Assembly (NCBI GenBank): GCA_963789885.1
Contig: CAWBNB010000006.1
Coordinates: 1-64,000 of the forward strand
Direction: 5' to 3'
Length of the DNA stretch: 64,000 bases
Source: DATEDA01 sp963789885
GTDB taxonomy: Bacteria; Pseudomonadota; Gammaproteobacteria; Burkholderiales; SG8-39
Below the pieces are notes generated by a model. That model had not been told where the DNA came from. It searched no databases and saw nothing but the letters and a program-made list of their open reading frames with translations. A program made the translations under genes and the position numbers. Of this stretch, positions 14,873 to 23,490 are shown one piece after another (within the stretch, counting starts at the first letter, position 1; the number at the start of each line of letters is the position of its first letter).

Positions 14873-15592
14873 CTACCGCCGTGGCGTCGGCCGCGGCGGC
14901 GCCGGCGCGGGGAACCCCTGCTCCTCGGGCACCGTTCGGTACTGCGCGCCTACTCCCCCCGTGCCAGGGATCACCACGACACCCCCGGGCGGCGCAGGTC
15001 CATACGCAGCGCCGACACCCCCGGGACCCGGCCCGACCACGACGCCGCTCGGCGGCGGCTTGAGGTACGGACCGACGACCCCGCCGCCACCGACCGCGAC
15101 GTCCGGCGTCGGGCGGAACTGGCCGGGAACCGTCCGCTGCGGCAGCGGCTGCACGCCGGGCCGACCATAGGGCGTGTAGTAACCCGGGTCGTATACCCCG
15201 GCGGGGTTGTCGCAATCGGTCCGACGGTCGGCGATGCAGCGCTCGCGCCACTGGCGATAGGCTTCGGCCGACGCGATGTCCTGTCCTGCGGCGGCCTGGC
15301 GATTCCGCTGCGCGTCCTGTTCGAGCCGGTCCACGCGATCCTTCAACGCCTGTTCCCGACGCGCGGCGTCGCCTTTCGCGGCGTCGTACGCCTCGATCGT
15401 GCTCACCCGTCCCTTGTCCTCGTCGAGCCTCTGGCTCTTGCGGTTGTCGGGCGGGGTGCTGGAATAGTTGGTGATGCCCCTATCGTCGGTCCACTTATAG
15501 ACCTGGGCAAGCGCTACCAGGGGGAACGTCGTCACGATCCCCAAGGCGATGAGCGCAGCGTGGCGAATGGTCATGAACGAATTACGCACCAC
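14873..15592 (-). CDS. DUF4124 domain exported protein with Pro/Gly-rich tail
   Basis: Function unknown. A signal peptide (IALGIVTTFPLVALAQ) is followed at once by the DUF4124 signature VYKWTDDRGITNYSSTPP, a small domain common in exported proteobacterial proteins. Next comes a charged helical segment (about residues 60-120), a region with three cysteines (ERCIADRRTDCDNPAG, plus one upstream-lying context residue), and a C-terminal 110 residues dominated by Pro, Gly and Val that look disordered. The first GTG (15592) has GAGG upstream; an ATG six codons later is the alternative start. It is convergent with gltD and divergent from glmU. Confidence 0.8.
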   Translation of the reverse strand: MVRNSFMTIRHAALIALGIVTTFPLVALAQVYKWTDDRGITNYSSTPPDNRKSQRLDEDKGRVSTIEAYDAAKGDAARREQALKDRVDRLEQDAQRNRQAAAGQDIASAEAYRQWRERCIADRRTDCDNPAGVYDPGYYTPYGRPGVQPLPQRTVPGQFRPTPDVAVGGGGVVGPYLKPPPSGVVVGPGPGGVGAAYGPAPPGGVVVIPGTGGVGAQYRTVPEEQGFPAPAPPRPTPRR

Positions 15593-15805
15593 CTGGTTCC
15601 TCGGATGACAGCGATGCTGTCACGGGCCGAGCAGTGCACTTCGAACGAGTCTAGCCCAAAGTAGGGCGCTTCGCGGCCCGCGCCGGCGACCGCGGGGCGG
15701 CCCGATTGTCACGAATCGTGGCATCCGTGCAGATCTCCGCAACGGCTCGGTCACGGACGCCCCGTTCCTTGCTAACATCCGGATCGATAAGGGAGTTTCA
15801 GTCAA

Positions 15806-17164
15806 GTGAACGTCGTCATCCTGGCCGCGGGCCAGGGCAAGCGGATGCACTCGGACCTGCCCAAGGTGCTGCATCCGCTGGCCGGCCGGCCGCTCCTTGC
15901 GCACGTCCTCGACACCGCCCGGTCGCTCGGGCCGTCCTGCGTGTGCGTCGTGTACGGACACGGCGGCGAGCGCGTCCGCGAGACGATCGGCGACGACGGG
16001 ATCGCGTGGGTACGTCAGGAACCCCAGCTCGGCACGGGGCACGCGCTCCAGCAGGCGCTCCCGGCGCTCGGTCCGGACGCGCAGACGCTCGTCCTGTACG
16101 GCGACGTCCCGCTGACGCGCGCCGAAACGCTGCGCGCGCTCGGGACCGCCGCCGGCGACGGCGTAGCGCTCCTCACCGTCACGCTCGACGACCCGACAGG
16201 CTACGGGCGCATCGTGCGCGAGGGTGGTGCGGTCAAGCGCATCGTCGAGGAGAAGGACGCCACTGCAGCCGAGCGCGCGTTGCGCGAGGTGAACACCGGC
16301 ATCATGGTCCTGCCCACGCGCAATCTCGCGCGCTGGCTCAACGGGCTGCGCGACGACAACGCGCAGCGCGAGTACTACCTGACCGACGTGATCGCCGCCG
16401 CGGCGGGCGAGCGCGTCCCCGTGCGCGCGGTGCAGCCCGCGTCCGCGTGGGAAACCCTCGGCGTCAACAGCAAGGCGCAGCTCGCCGAGCTCGAGCGGGT
16501 GTACCGGCAGGACGTCGCCGGGCGGCTGCTCGCGGCAGGCGTCACGCTCGCGGATCCCGCCCGCATCGACGTCCGCGGAAAGCTCGAGTGCGGGCGCGAC
16601 GTCGCGATCGACGTCAACTGCGTCTTCGAGGGCGACGTGGTCCTGGGCGATCGCGTGTCGCTGGGCGCGAACTGCGTGCTCCGCAACGTGCGCATCGACG
16701 CGGGCACCCGGGTCGAGCCGTTCTGCCATCTCGAGGAGGCGGACATCGGCCGCAACTGCCGCATCGGTCCGTACGCGCGCCTCCGTCCCGGGGCGCAGCT
16801 CGCCGAGGACGTCCACATCGGCAATTTCGTCGAGGTGAAGGCGAGCACGATCGGCGCCGGCTCGAAGGCGAACCACCTCGCCTACATCGGCGACAGCGAG
16901 GTCGGCCGCAACGTCAATGTCGGCGCGGGCACGATCACCTGCAACTACGACGGCGCGAACAAGCACCGGACGGTGATCGAGGACGACGTTTTCATCGGCT
17001 CGGACACCCAGCTCGTCGCGCCGGTGCGCGTCGGGCGCGGCGCGACGCTCGGCGCCGGCACGACGCTCACCGAGGACGCGCCGCCGGGCGAGCTGACCAT
17101 CTCGCGCGCGCGGCAGATGACGATCCCGAACTGGAAGCGGCCCGTGAAGACGAAGAAGAAGTAG
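15806..17164 (+). CDS. glmU: Bifunctional GlcN-1-P acetyltransferase / GlcNAc-1-P uridylyltransferase
   Basis: Makes UDP-GlcNAc from glucosamine-1-phosphate in two steps, for peptidoglycan, LPS and exopolysaccharide. The N-terminal uridylyltransferase begins with the pyrophosphorylase loop LAAGQGKRMHSDLPKVLHPL, with LYGDVPLTR as the metal site. The C-terminal half is a left-handed beta-helix with hexapeptide repeats, including the catalytic region HLAYIGDSEVGRNVNVGAGT. It is 452 residues long, normal. It starts at GTG with GGGAG about 10 bases upstream. It lies 59 bases before glmS and is probably co-transcribed with it. Confidence 0.97.
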   Translation: MNVVILAAGQGKRMHSDLPKVLHPLAGRPLLAHVLDTARSLGPSCVCVVYGHGGERVRETIGDDGIAWVRQEPQLGTGHALQQALPALGPDAQTLVLYGDVPLTRAETLRALGTAAGDGVALLTVTLDDPTGYGRIVREGGAVKRIVEEKDATAAERALREVNTGIMVLPTRNLARWLNGLRDDNAQREYYLTDVIAAAAGERVPVRAVQPASAWETLGVNSKAQLAELERVYRQDVAGRLLAAGVTLADPARIDVRGKLECGRDVAIDVNCVFEGDVVLGDRVSLGANCVLRNVRIDAGTRVEPFCHLEEADIGRNCRIGPYARLRPGAQLAEDVHIGNFVEVKASTIGAGSKANHLAYIGDSEVGRNVNVGAGTITCNYDGANKHRTVIEDDVFIGSDTQLVAPVRVGRGATLGAGTTLTEDAPPGELTISRARQMTIPNWKRPVKTKKK

Positions 17165-17223
17165 GCCGGCGAGGCGAACGGGCGACGGCGTAAGAGGAAG
17201 AACCAGGGAGTGCGAGTAGAACC

Positions 17224-19050
17224 ATGTGCGGAATCGTAGGTGCCATCGCCGACCGCGACGTCGTGCCGCTCCTCGTCGAGGGGCTGAAGCGGCTCGAGTA
17301 CCGCGGGTACGACTCGTCCGGCGTCGCGGTGCTCGACGGCGCCATCAAGCGCGTCCGGCGCGTCGGTCGGGTGGCCGAGATGGAGACGGCGGCGCGGAGC
17401 GAAGGGCTCGCCGGCCGGCTCGGCATCGGGCACACCCGTTGGGCGACCCACGGCGGCGTCACGGAGCCCAACGCGCATCCGCACGTGTCGCAGGGCGAGG
17501 TCGCGGTCGTCCACAACGGCATCGTCGAGAACCACGAGGAGCAGCGCGAGCGGCTGAAGAAGCTCGGTTACGCCTTCGAGTCGCAGACCGACACCGAGGT
17601 CGTCGCGCACCTCATCCACTACTACTACCGCGAGACCCGCGACCTCCTCGCCGCCACGCAGCGCGCGGTGCGCGATCTCGTCGGTGCGTACGCGATCGCG
17701 GTCGTGTCGGCCGCCTCGCCCGAGTCCTTTACCTGCGCGCGCGTGGGCTGCCCGCTGCTCATCGGTCTGGGCGAAGGCGAGAACTTCGTCGCGTCCGACG
17801 TGTCCGCAGTGCTCGCCGCGACGCGACGCGTGATTTACCTGGAGGAGGGCGACGTGGCCGGCGTGAGCCGCGCCGGCGTGCGGATCTTCGACCGGGACGG
17901 TCGCCCCGCCGAGCGCAAGGTCCATGTCTCCGACGTCTCGCTCGCCTCCCTCGAGCTCGGCCCCTACCGCCACTTCATGCAGAAGGAGATCCACGAGCAG
18001 CCGAAGGCGCTCGCCGACTCGCTCGAGCCGATCCTCGACGACGGCGTCAAGCCGGTCCTGTTCGGCGATGGCGCGGAAGAGGTGCTGCGCGACGTGGACG
18101 CGGTGCAGATCCTCGCTTGCGGCACCAGCTACTACGCCGGCTCGGTCGCGCGCTACTGGCTCGAGTCGATCGCGAAGATCCCCACCTCCGTCGAGATCGC
18201 GAGCGAGTACCGCTACCGCGACTCGGTTCCGAACCCACGGAGCCTCGTCGTCACGATCTCGCAGTCGGGCGAGACCCTCGACACGATGGAGGCGCTGAAG
18301 CGCGCGCAGGAGCTCGGTCAGGCGCGCACGCTCGCGATCTGCAACGTGCGCGAGAGCGCGATCCCGCGCGCGTCGCGGCTCGTGTTCTACACCCGCGCCG
18401 GCGCCGAGATCGGCGTCGCTTCGACCAAGGCGTTCACGACCCAGCTGGCGGCGCTATTCACGCTGACCCTCGTGCTCGCGAAGCTGAATGGCCGGCTCGC
18501 GCCGGCCGACGAGGCGCGGCACCTCGAGGCGCTGCGGCACCTGCCGGGGAGCGTCCAGCACGCGCTCAACCTCGAGCCGCAGATCCGCGCCTGGTCGGAG
18601 CAGTTCGCGCACAAGGCGCACGCGCTCTTTCTCGGCCGCGGCATCCACTACCCGATCGCGCTCGAGGGCGCGCTCAAGCTGAAGGAGATCTCGTACATCC
18701 ACGCCGAGGCGTACCCCGCAGGCGAGCTGAAGCACGGGCCGCTCGCGCTCGTCGACGAGGCGATGCCGGTGGTCGTGATCGCCCCGAACGACGCGCTGCT
18801 CGAGAAAGTGAAGTCGAACATGCAGGAGGTGCGGGCGCGCGGCGGGGAGCTCTACGTCTTCGCCGACCTCGACAGCCACTTCACCGCGAGCGAGGGCGTG
18901 CACGTCATCCGCACGCCGCGGCACGCGGGCGTCCTCTCGCCGGTCGTGCACGCGATCCCGGTGCAGCTGCTCGCCTACAACTGCGCCATCGCGCGCGGCA
19001 CCGACGTGGACAAGCCGCGCAACCTGGCGAAGTCGGTCACCGTCGAGTAG
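17224..19050 (+). CDS. glmS: Glutamine--fructose-6-phosphate aminotransferase (isomerizing)
   Basis: Makes glucosamine-6-phosphate from fructose-6-phosphate and glutamine, the committed step of amino-sugar synthesis. The catalytic N-terminal cysteine follows the start Met (MCGIVGAIADRDVVPLLVEG). Class II amidotransferase motifs follow, then two SIS sugar-isomerase domains (ACGTSYYAG, SQSGETLDTMEALK). The conserved C-terminal tail is KPRNLAKSVTVE. It is 608 residues long, full length. With glmU it supplies UDP-GlcNAc, which the epimerase WecB at 53 kb would consume. Its end overlaps the convergent hepT gene by 14 bases. Confidence 0.97.
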   Translation: MCGIVGAIADRDVVPLLVEGLKRLEYRGYDSSGVAVLDGAIKRVRRVGRVAEMETAARSEGLAGRLGIGHTRWATHGGVTEPNAHPHVSQGEVAVVHNGIVENHEEQRERLKKLGYAFESQTDTEVVAHLIHYYYRETRDLLAATQRAVRDLVGAYAIAVVSAASPESFTCARVGCPLLIGLGEGENFVASDVSAVLAATRRVIYLEEGDVAGVSRAGVRIFDRDGRPAERKVHVSDVSLASLELGPYRHFMQKEIHEQPKALADSLEPILDDGVKPVLFGDGAEEVLRDVDAVQILACGTSYYAGSVARYWLESIAKIPTSVEIASEYRYRDSVPNPRSLVVTISQSGETLDTMEALKRAQELGQARTLAICNVRESAIPRASRLVFYTRAGAEIGVASTKAFTTQLAALFTLTLVLAKLNGRLAPADEARHLEALRHLPGSVQHALNLEPQIRAWSEQFAHKAHALFLGRGIHYPIALEGALKLKEISYIHAEAYPAGELKHGPLALVDEAMPVVVIAPNDALLEKVKSNMQEVRARGGELYVFADLDSHFTASEGVHVIRTPRHAGVLSPVVHAIPVQLLAYNCAIARGTDVDKPRNLAKSVTVE

Positions 19051-19408
19051 GCGTTGAGCCTGCAGCAGGCGTATCGCGCAAGAGGGATTCCAGCTTTGCG
19101 CGTAGGCCCGGCAGGTTCTCACCGGTTGCGCGCCAGACAATCTCATCGTCCACGATCGCGTATCCGTGGATCAGGATGTTGCGGAACGCGATGATCCGGC
19201 CGATATCGGGCACCTGCAAAGCCAGCCCGGGCGCGACCCGGGAGAGCTGATTCAACGCCTCGCCGACGATCTCGAACTGCCGCTCGACCGCGGAGCGAAG
19301 GAGCAGATCGGCCTTGTATTGCTCGAGGGTCCGGCCGGCGACGAAATCAGCGATCGCATCGGCTGCTGTCTTCGCATCCCAGAGGTAGGCCTTGGGATCA
19401 CGCGCCAT
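19037..19408 (-). CDS. hepT: HepT-like toxin (HEPN domain, DUF86)
   Basis: Small all-helical HEPN-family protein of 123 residues, the toxin of a type VII HepT/MntA pair. The active-site motif R-x4-H-x-Y is intact at residues 76-83 (RNILIHGY); in studied members it makes an RNase, and the Tyr is the target of AMPylation by the antitoxin. A preceding helix (SAVERQFEIVGEALNQL) is typical of the family. It starts inside the 3' end of the antitoxin gene, so the two are coupled. Its 3' end runs 14 bases into glmS on the opposite strand. Confidence 0.88.
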   Translation of the reverse strand: MARDPKAYLWDAKTAADAIADFVAGRTLEQYKADLLLRSAVERQFEIVGEALNQLSRVAPGLALQVPDIGRIIAFRNILIHGYAIVDDEIVWRATGENLPGLRAKLESLLRDTPAAGSTPTRR

Positions 19409-19706
19409 AGATCGGCTGACGCTGCCGCTCGACGCTCGCGCGGAGGTACGGGTTTCGCAGACCGGTCGGCATCACGAGGTCCACTCGGGCGCCGAGGACG
19501 CCCTCGAGCGCTTCCTTGAGCCCGAAATAGGCGTCGAAGGCCCGGACCTCGCGCGAAAGGTCGAACTCCACCAGGAAGTCGAAATCGCTCCGGGCAGGAT
19601 CGTGCGCGCCCGCAGCGGCCGAGCCGAACAAGTCCAGGCGCTTCACGTGGAAGCGCTGGCAAAGCTCGCGAAGCTGCTGTTCGACGGCGGCGATCCGAGG
19701 GTGCAT
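19398..19706 (-). CDS. mntA: MntA-like nucleotidyltransferase antitoxin
   Basis: A 102-residue minimal nucleotidyltransferase, the antitoxin partner of HepT. It has the GS...DxD catalytic motif: GSAAAG at residues 28-33 and SDFDF at 40-44, with a third carboxylate likely in ARVDLVMP. Studied members neutralise HepT by AMPylating the Tyr of its R-x4-H-x-Y motif. I chose ATG 19706; the frame stays open far upstream, but that stretch overlaps another gene and has no similarity to the family. It is the first gene of the pair and overlaps hepT by 11 bases. Confidence 0.85.
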   Translation of the reverse strand: MHPRIAAVEQQLRELCQRFHVKRLDLFGSAAAGAHDPARSDFDFLVEFDLSREVRAFDAYFGLKEALEGVLGARVDLVMPTGLRNPYLRASVERQRQPIYGA

Positions 19707-19750
19707 GCCGGCCCATTCTAGACCAAGCACGGAGGCCGAAACCGGAATCC

Positions 19751-20380
19751 CTACTTCAGCTCGAGCGCCGCCAAGTCCCGCTCGAGCTGGGCGAGGATCT
19801 GCGCGAGCGCCTTGTTGTAGCCGGCGGCAAGCGCTCGCGCATCTCCGGACGCAACGTCCACGCGGCTCCGCAGCACGCGGTCGTAGACGAGTTCGGGCCC
19901 CGAGCCGCTGTGCCTCACGAGATAGAACTGCACCGCCATCTCGCTCGCCGGCTTCGCCGGGTCGCGCAGGTCGCCATAGAGCGCCACGATCGATCCGTCG
20001 AGCACGTACGGCGCATCGACCGGCACGCCCGGCTCGACCACCGATGCGAACACCCCTGCGTTCTTCAGCCAGCCGGTCACCGCGGCGGTCAGCATCGACT
20101 CCGGCGCCTCGGCGAACTCGTTGTAGAAGTCCGACTGGACGCGTTCGCCGTCGACCCGGTATAGGAACTCCTTGCGCTCGTAGAGCGGCACCGCGCGCAT
20201 CGGACGCACCTTGACTGCGACCGGCTTGGCCGCCGGCGCGGCGGGCGCTTCGCGCGTGGCGGTGAGGACATAGGCCGTGCGCTCCACCGGCGGGCGCGAG
20301 AAGCTGCACGCCGCGAGCGCAGCAGCCGCGATCAGCGCGGCGGCCCTGGGGAGGACGGTCAGCCGGCGTCGCCTGGTCAT
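19751..20380 (-). CDS. ABC-type transport auxiliary lipoprotein (PqiC/LAP family)
   Basis: Periplasmic lipoprotein accompanying an MCE-type lipid transporter, probably anchored in the outer membrane. The lipoprotein signal ends in the lipobox LAAC (ALIAAAALAACSFSRPP). The mature part has the family pattern, with YVL near the start, then the RVDGERVQSDFYNEFAEAP segment and a C-terminal helix (YNKALAQILAQLERDLAALELK). It is 209 residues long. It overlaps the upstream mlaD-like gene by four bases and is the last gene of the four-gene cluster. PqiC-like lipoproteins rather than MlaC or MlaB are the partners here. Confidence 0.85.
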   Translation of the reverse strand: MTRRRRLTVLPRAAALIAAAALAACSFSRPPVERTAYVLTATREAPAAPAAKPVAVKVRPMRAVPLYERKEFLYRVDGERVQSDFYNEFAEAPESMLTAAVTGWLKNAGVFASVVEPGVPVDAPYVLDGSIVALYGDLRDPAKPASEMAVQFYLVRHSGSGPELVYDRVLRSRVDVASGDARALAAGYNKALAQILAQLERDLAALELK

Positions 20381-21420
20381 GGGGTCGTCACCGGCCGCGG
20401 CGGTTCGGCGAGAACGCTGCCCGGGTAGCGCTTGACCGTCTCGGTGAGGTCGCGCAGGTTCTCGCTCACCCGCCGCAGGTTGTAGAGCGCGGTGCTGAAA
20501 TCGGAATCGGCGCCGGCGGTAAGCGTATCGAGCCGCGTGAGGATGCGGTCCAGGCGCACGAGCGCGTTCTGCAGGTTCGGGTTCTCCGCCACTTCGCGGA
20601 CCTTCGCGAAGGCCTCCGCCGCCTGGGCGGGTGCCGTAGCCCAGCCCGGGTTGGCGAGGACTTCGCGCAGCCGCGTGCTTGCCGCGGCGAGATCCTTCAG
20701 GCCCTGCGCGACCTCGGGCGCGGCGATCGTTCTATCGAGCCGGGCGATCAGCGTCCGCATCTCCTTCATCGCGGCGCTCGCATCGTGCGCGATCGCGCCG
20801 ACCGGCAGCTCGCCCAGCTTGTCGTTCGCGGTCCGCGCCAGCACCGCGATCGAGCGGATCGCCCCCTCGATGTCGGCGTTGTCGAGCGTCGCGAGGAACT
20901 TCTGCGCCCCGCTCACGATCTGGTTGTAGGTGCTCGGCGCCGACGGGATGTAGATGTGCTGCGGCGTCCAGCTGATCGCGAGCGGCGGATTCGCCTTTGG
21001 GTCCACGAAGTCGATCTCCAGGTAGGCCGTGCCGGTGATGCCGACCGGCGCCAGCCGCGCGCGGAGGCCCGAGACGATCATCTCCTTCAGGTAGTCGGCG
21101 TCGCCGTCCCGCGCGCCGATCAGCTCCGGCTGCAGCTCGGCCTCGACGAGCACGTACTGCCGGCGGTCCTTCATCGACACGTCGCGCTGGTAGGTGCTGC
21201 CCGTGAAACCGATCCGCGTGACCCGCCCGATCTGCACCCCGCGGTACTTCACCGCCGAGCCGACGTCGAGCCCCTGCACCGACTCGTCGAAATAGGTCTC
21301 GATCGTGACCGTCCGCTTGAAGATGTTGCCGGCGCCGAGCGCGAGCACGATCGCGACGAGGATCGCCGCGGCGGCGAGGATGAAGATCCCCAGCCGGAAG
21401 TAGTTCGCCTTCTGGCTCAT
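20377..21420 (-). CDS. mlaD: MlaD family (MCE domain) protein
   Basis: Inner-membrane-anchored MCE protein that forms the periplasmic lipid-binding ring of the transporter. One N-terminal helix (LGIFILAAAAILVAIVLALG) is followed by a single MCE domain (VTIETYFDESVQGLDVGSAV, then RGVQIGRVTRIGF). A long helical C-terminal part (about residues 160-330) suits either a needle or an extended tunnel. At 347 residues it is about twice the length of E. coli MlaD (183) and has a single MCE domain, unlike PqiB. It sits between the ATPase and lipoprotein genes. Confidence 0.88.
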   Translation of the reverse strand: MSQKANYFRLGIFILAAAAILVAIVLALGAGNIFKRTVTIETYFDESVQGLDVGSAVKYRGVQIGRVTRIGFTGSTYQRDVSMKDRRQYVLVEAELQPELIGARDGDADYLKEMIVSGLRARLAPVGITGTAYLEIDFVDPKANPPLAISWTPQHIYIPSAPSTYNQIVSGAQKFLATLDNADIEGAIRSIAVLARTANDKLGELPVGAIAHDASAAMKEMRTLIARLDRTIAAPEVAQGLKDLAAASTRLREVLANPGWATAPAQAAEAFAKVREVAENPNLQNALVRLDRILTRLDTLTAGADSDFSTALYNLRRVSENLRDLTETVKRYPGSVLAEPPRPVTTP

Positions 21421-21447
21421 GGCACCGCCCGCCTCGCGATCCGGTCG

Positions 21448-22215
21448 TCACGCCGCGACCGCCTCCGGCTCGGCCTTCCGGTTGAAGAACTGCCGCACCC
21501 GCGGGTTCGGGCTGTGGTCGCGCAGATCCGCGGGCTTGCCCTCCGCGATGATGCCCTTCGCCTCCTTGTCGAGCATGATGCAGCGGTCGGCGATCGTGAA
21601 GATGCTCGGCAGCTCGTGCGTGATCACGACGAAGGTGATACCCAGGCTGTCGCGGAGGCGAAGGATCAGCTGGTCGAGCTCCGCCGAGGTGATCGGGTCG
21701 AGCCCGCCGGAGGGCTCGTCGAGGAACACGATGTCCGGGTCGAGCGCCATCGCGCGCGCGATCGCCGCGCGCTTCATCATGCCGCCGCTGATCTCCGCCG
21801 GGACCAGGCTTTCCGTGCCGTGGAGCTGCACCAGCTCGAGCTTCATCCGCGCGACGAGCTCCATCGCCTCGTCGGGCAGCTCGGTGTACTCCTCGAGCGG
21901 GAGGCGGATGTTCTCGGCGAGCGTCATCGAGCCGAACAGCGCGCCGAGCTGGTACATGACGCCGATCCGCTTCAGGATCTCGAGCCGCTCGGCGCCGGTC
22001 GCCTGCGCGATGTCCTTCCCCGCGATCAGCGCGCGGCCGGCGAGCGGCGTGTAGAGCCCGATGATGTTCTTCAGCAGCACGGTCTTGCCGCAGCCCGAGC
22101 CGCCGAGGATCGCGAACACCTCGCCCTTCCCGACCTCGAACGAGACGCTCTCGTGCAGGACGAAGTCGCCGAAGCCGGTCCGCAGGTTCTCGACGCGGAT
22201 GATCGGTTCGCTCAT
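21448..22215 (-). CDS. mlaF: ABC transporter ATP-binding protein, MlaF-like
   Basis: ATPase of the MCE-type lipid transporter. Walker A is GGSGCGKT. The signature is ISGGMMKRAAIARA, with the ISGGM variant typical of MlaF rather than LSGGQ. Walker B is DIVFLDEPSGGLDP and the switch His is in VITHE. It is 255 residues long. The ATG overlaps the end of the permease gene by four bases. The product would energise lipid movement between the inner membrane and the periplasmic MCE ring; the direction cannot be read from sequence. Confidence 0.92.
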   Translation of the reverse strand: MSEPIIRVENLRTGFGDFVLHESVSFEVGKGEVFAILGGSGCGKTVLLKNIIGLYTPLAGRALIAGKDIAQATGAERLEILKRIGVMYQLGALFGSMTLAENIRLPLEEYTELPDEAMELVARMKLELVQLHGTESLVPAEISGGMMKRAAIARAMALDPDIVFLDEPSGGLDPITSAELDQLILRLRDSLGITFVVITHELPSIFTIADRCIMLDKEAKGIIAEGKPADLRDHSPNPRVRQFFNRKAEPEAVAA

Positions 22216-23331
22216 ATATTGAGATAGAAGAAGAGCACGGCGAAGATGCCGTCGACGAACACGATCAGCACGATCCCGCTCACCACCGCGCTCGTCGCCG
22301 AGATGCCGACCGCCGCCGCGCCGGTCTCGGTCTGGAGGCCGCGCAGGCAGCCGACCCCGGCGATCAGCAGGCCGAACACGACCGACTTCGCAAGGCCGCC
22401 GACGAAGTCCCCCACCTGGGTGAAGCTGACCGCCTGCTTGTAGTACGCGAGGAGCGGGATGTCGAACGTCAGCATGACGAGGGCGCCGCCGATCAACCCG
22501 ATCAGGTCGGCGAACACGACGAGCGGCACCGTCATCGCGGTCGCGGCGAGGACCCGCGTCACGACGAGGAAGCGTACCGGGTCGAGGCCCATCGTCGTCA
22601 GCGCGTCCACTTCCTGGTTCACCTTCATCGTGCCGATCTCGGCGGCGAACGCGGCGCCGGAGCGCCCGGCGAGCAGGATCGCGGTCATCAGCGGCCCCAG
22701 CTCCCGCAGCAGCGCGAGCGACAGCAGGTTCGCGACGAACAGCTCGGCGCCGAAAGGCTTCATCGCGACCGCGGACTGGAACGCGAGGATCACGCCCATC
22801 AGGAAGCCGATCAGGGCGACGATCGGCAGCGCGTTGACGCCGGCCTCCTCGGCGATGCGGAGCGCGTCGCGCCACCGGATCCCCCGGGGGTGGCGGACGG
22901 CGTAGGCGAGCGCGGCGGCGGCCTCGCCGAGGAATGCGACGAGCGCGTAGAGATCGTCGTAGAGGCGGGCCCCGGCGCGTCCCACGCGCTCGAGGAGCGG
23001 CGCGCGCGGCGCCAGGGCCGGGCCGCGCCGCGAGCGCTTTCGGGTCGAACTGGTCGAGGAGCTTCCGGAACCGGTCGGCGAGGCCGCGGATCTCGACCTC
23101 CGCCCCCGCGGGACGCGCCTGGCGCAGGAGGTCGACGAGGAGGGCGACGCCCGCGCCGTCGCAATAGTCCACGCGGCTGCAGTCGACCACGACCCGCGCG
23201 CGGGGGTTCGCCCGGAGCGCGGCGTGCGCTTCCGCCCAGAGCGGCCCGACCGAATACGCGTCGAGCCGCCCCGACAGCGCGATGGTCGCGAAGCCGCCGG
23301 CTTCGGGCTGGAGGGCGAGTGCTGCCGCCAA
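22212..23331 (-). CDS. mlaE: STAS-MlaE permease fusion (one frameshift)
   Basis: Permease of the MCE transporter with a STAS domain fused to its N-terminus. The first about 100 residues read as STAS (SGRLDAYSVGPLWAEAH, then VVVDCSRVDYCDGAGVALLV), the fold of the separate MlaB subunit in E. coli. The rest is MlaE-type membrane protein with the elbow helix and core helices (RIAEEAGVNALPIVALIGFL, LGPLMTAILLAGRSGAAFAA). The frame shifts near 23000 in a GC-rich stretch, so the STAS and permease parts lie in different frames; the 1120-base span suggests a single-base indel. Such fusions are common in beta- and alphaproteobacteria and explain the lack of a separate mlaB. Confidence 0.85.
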
Positions 23332-23407
23332 GGAGGCCGCCGTTCGGGTGAACTTTGGCGATTATCTCGGAGGACCGCGCGCCTCGCACCGCACCTATCG
23401 GCGCGCT

Positions 23408-23452
23408 GCCCCCTCACCCCGTCCTCACCCCCGGAATCGGGGGAGAGGGGGC
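23408..23452. repeat. Compound GC-rich inverted repeat
   Basis: Two nested stems: GCCCCCTC (23408-23415) with GAGGGGGC (23445-23452), and inside it CCCCCG (23428-23433) with CGGGGG (23438-23443) around a GAAT loop. There is no T run, so termination is uncertain. The CCCCTCACCCC composition resembles dispersed intergenic palindromes of many GC-rich proteobacteria. It lies between the amino-acid-binding protein gene and the mlaE-like gene. Confidence 0.6.
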
Positions 23453-23490
23453 CGGCCGCGCCATACGACGAGGCGGCTGGCCGCTCGGTC

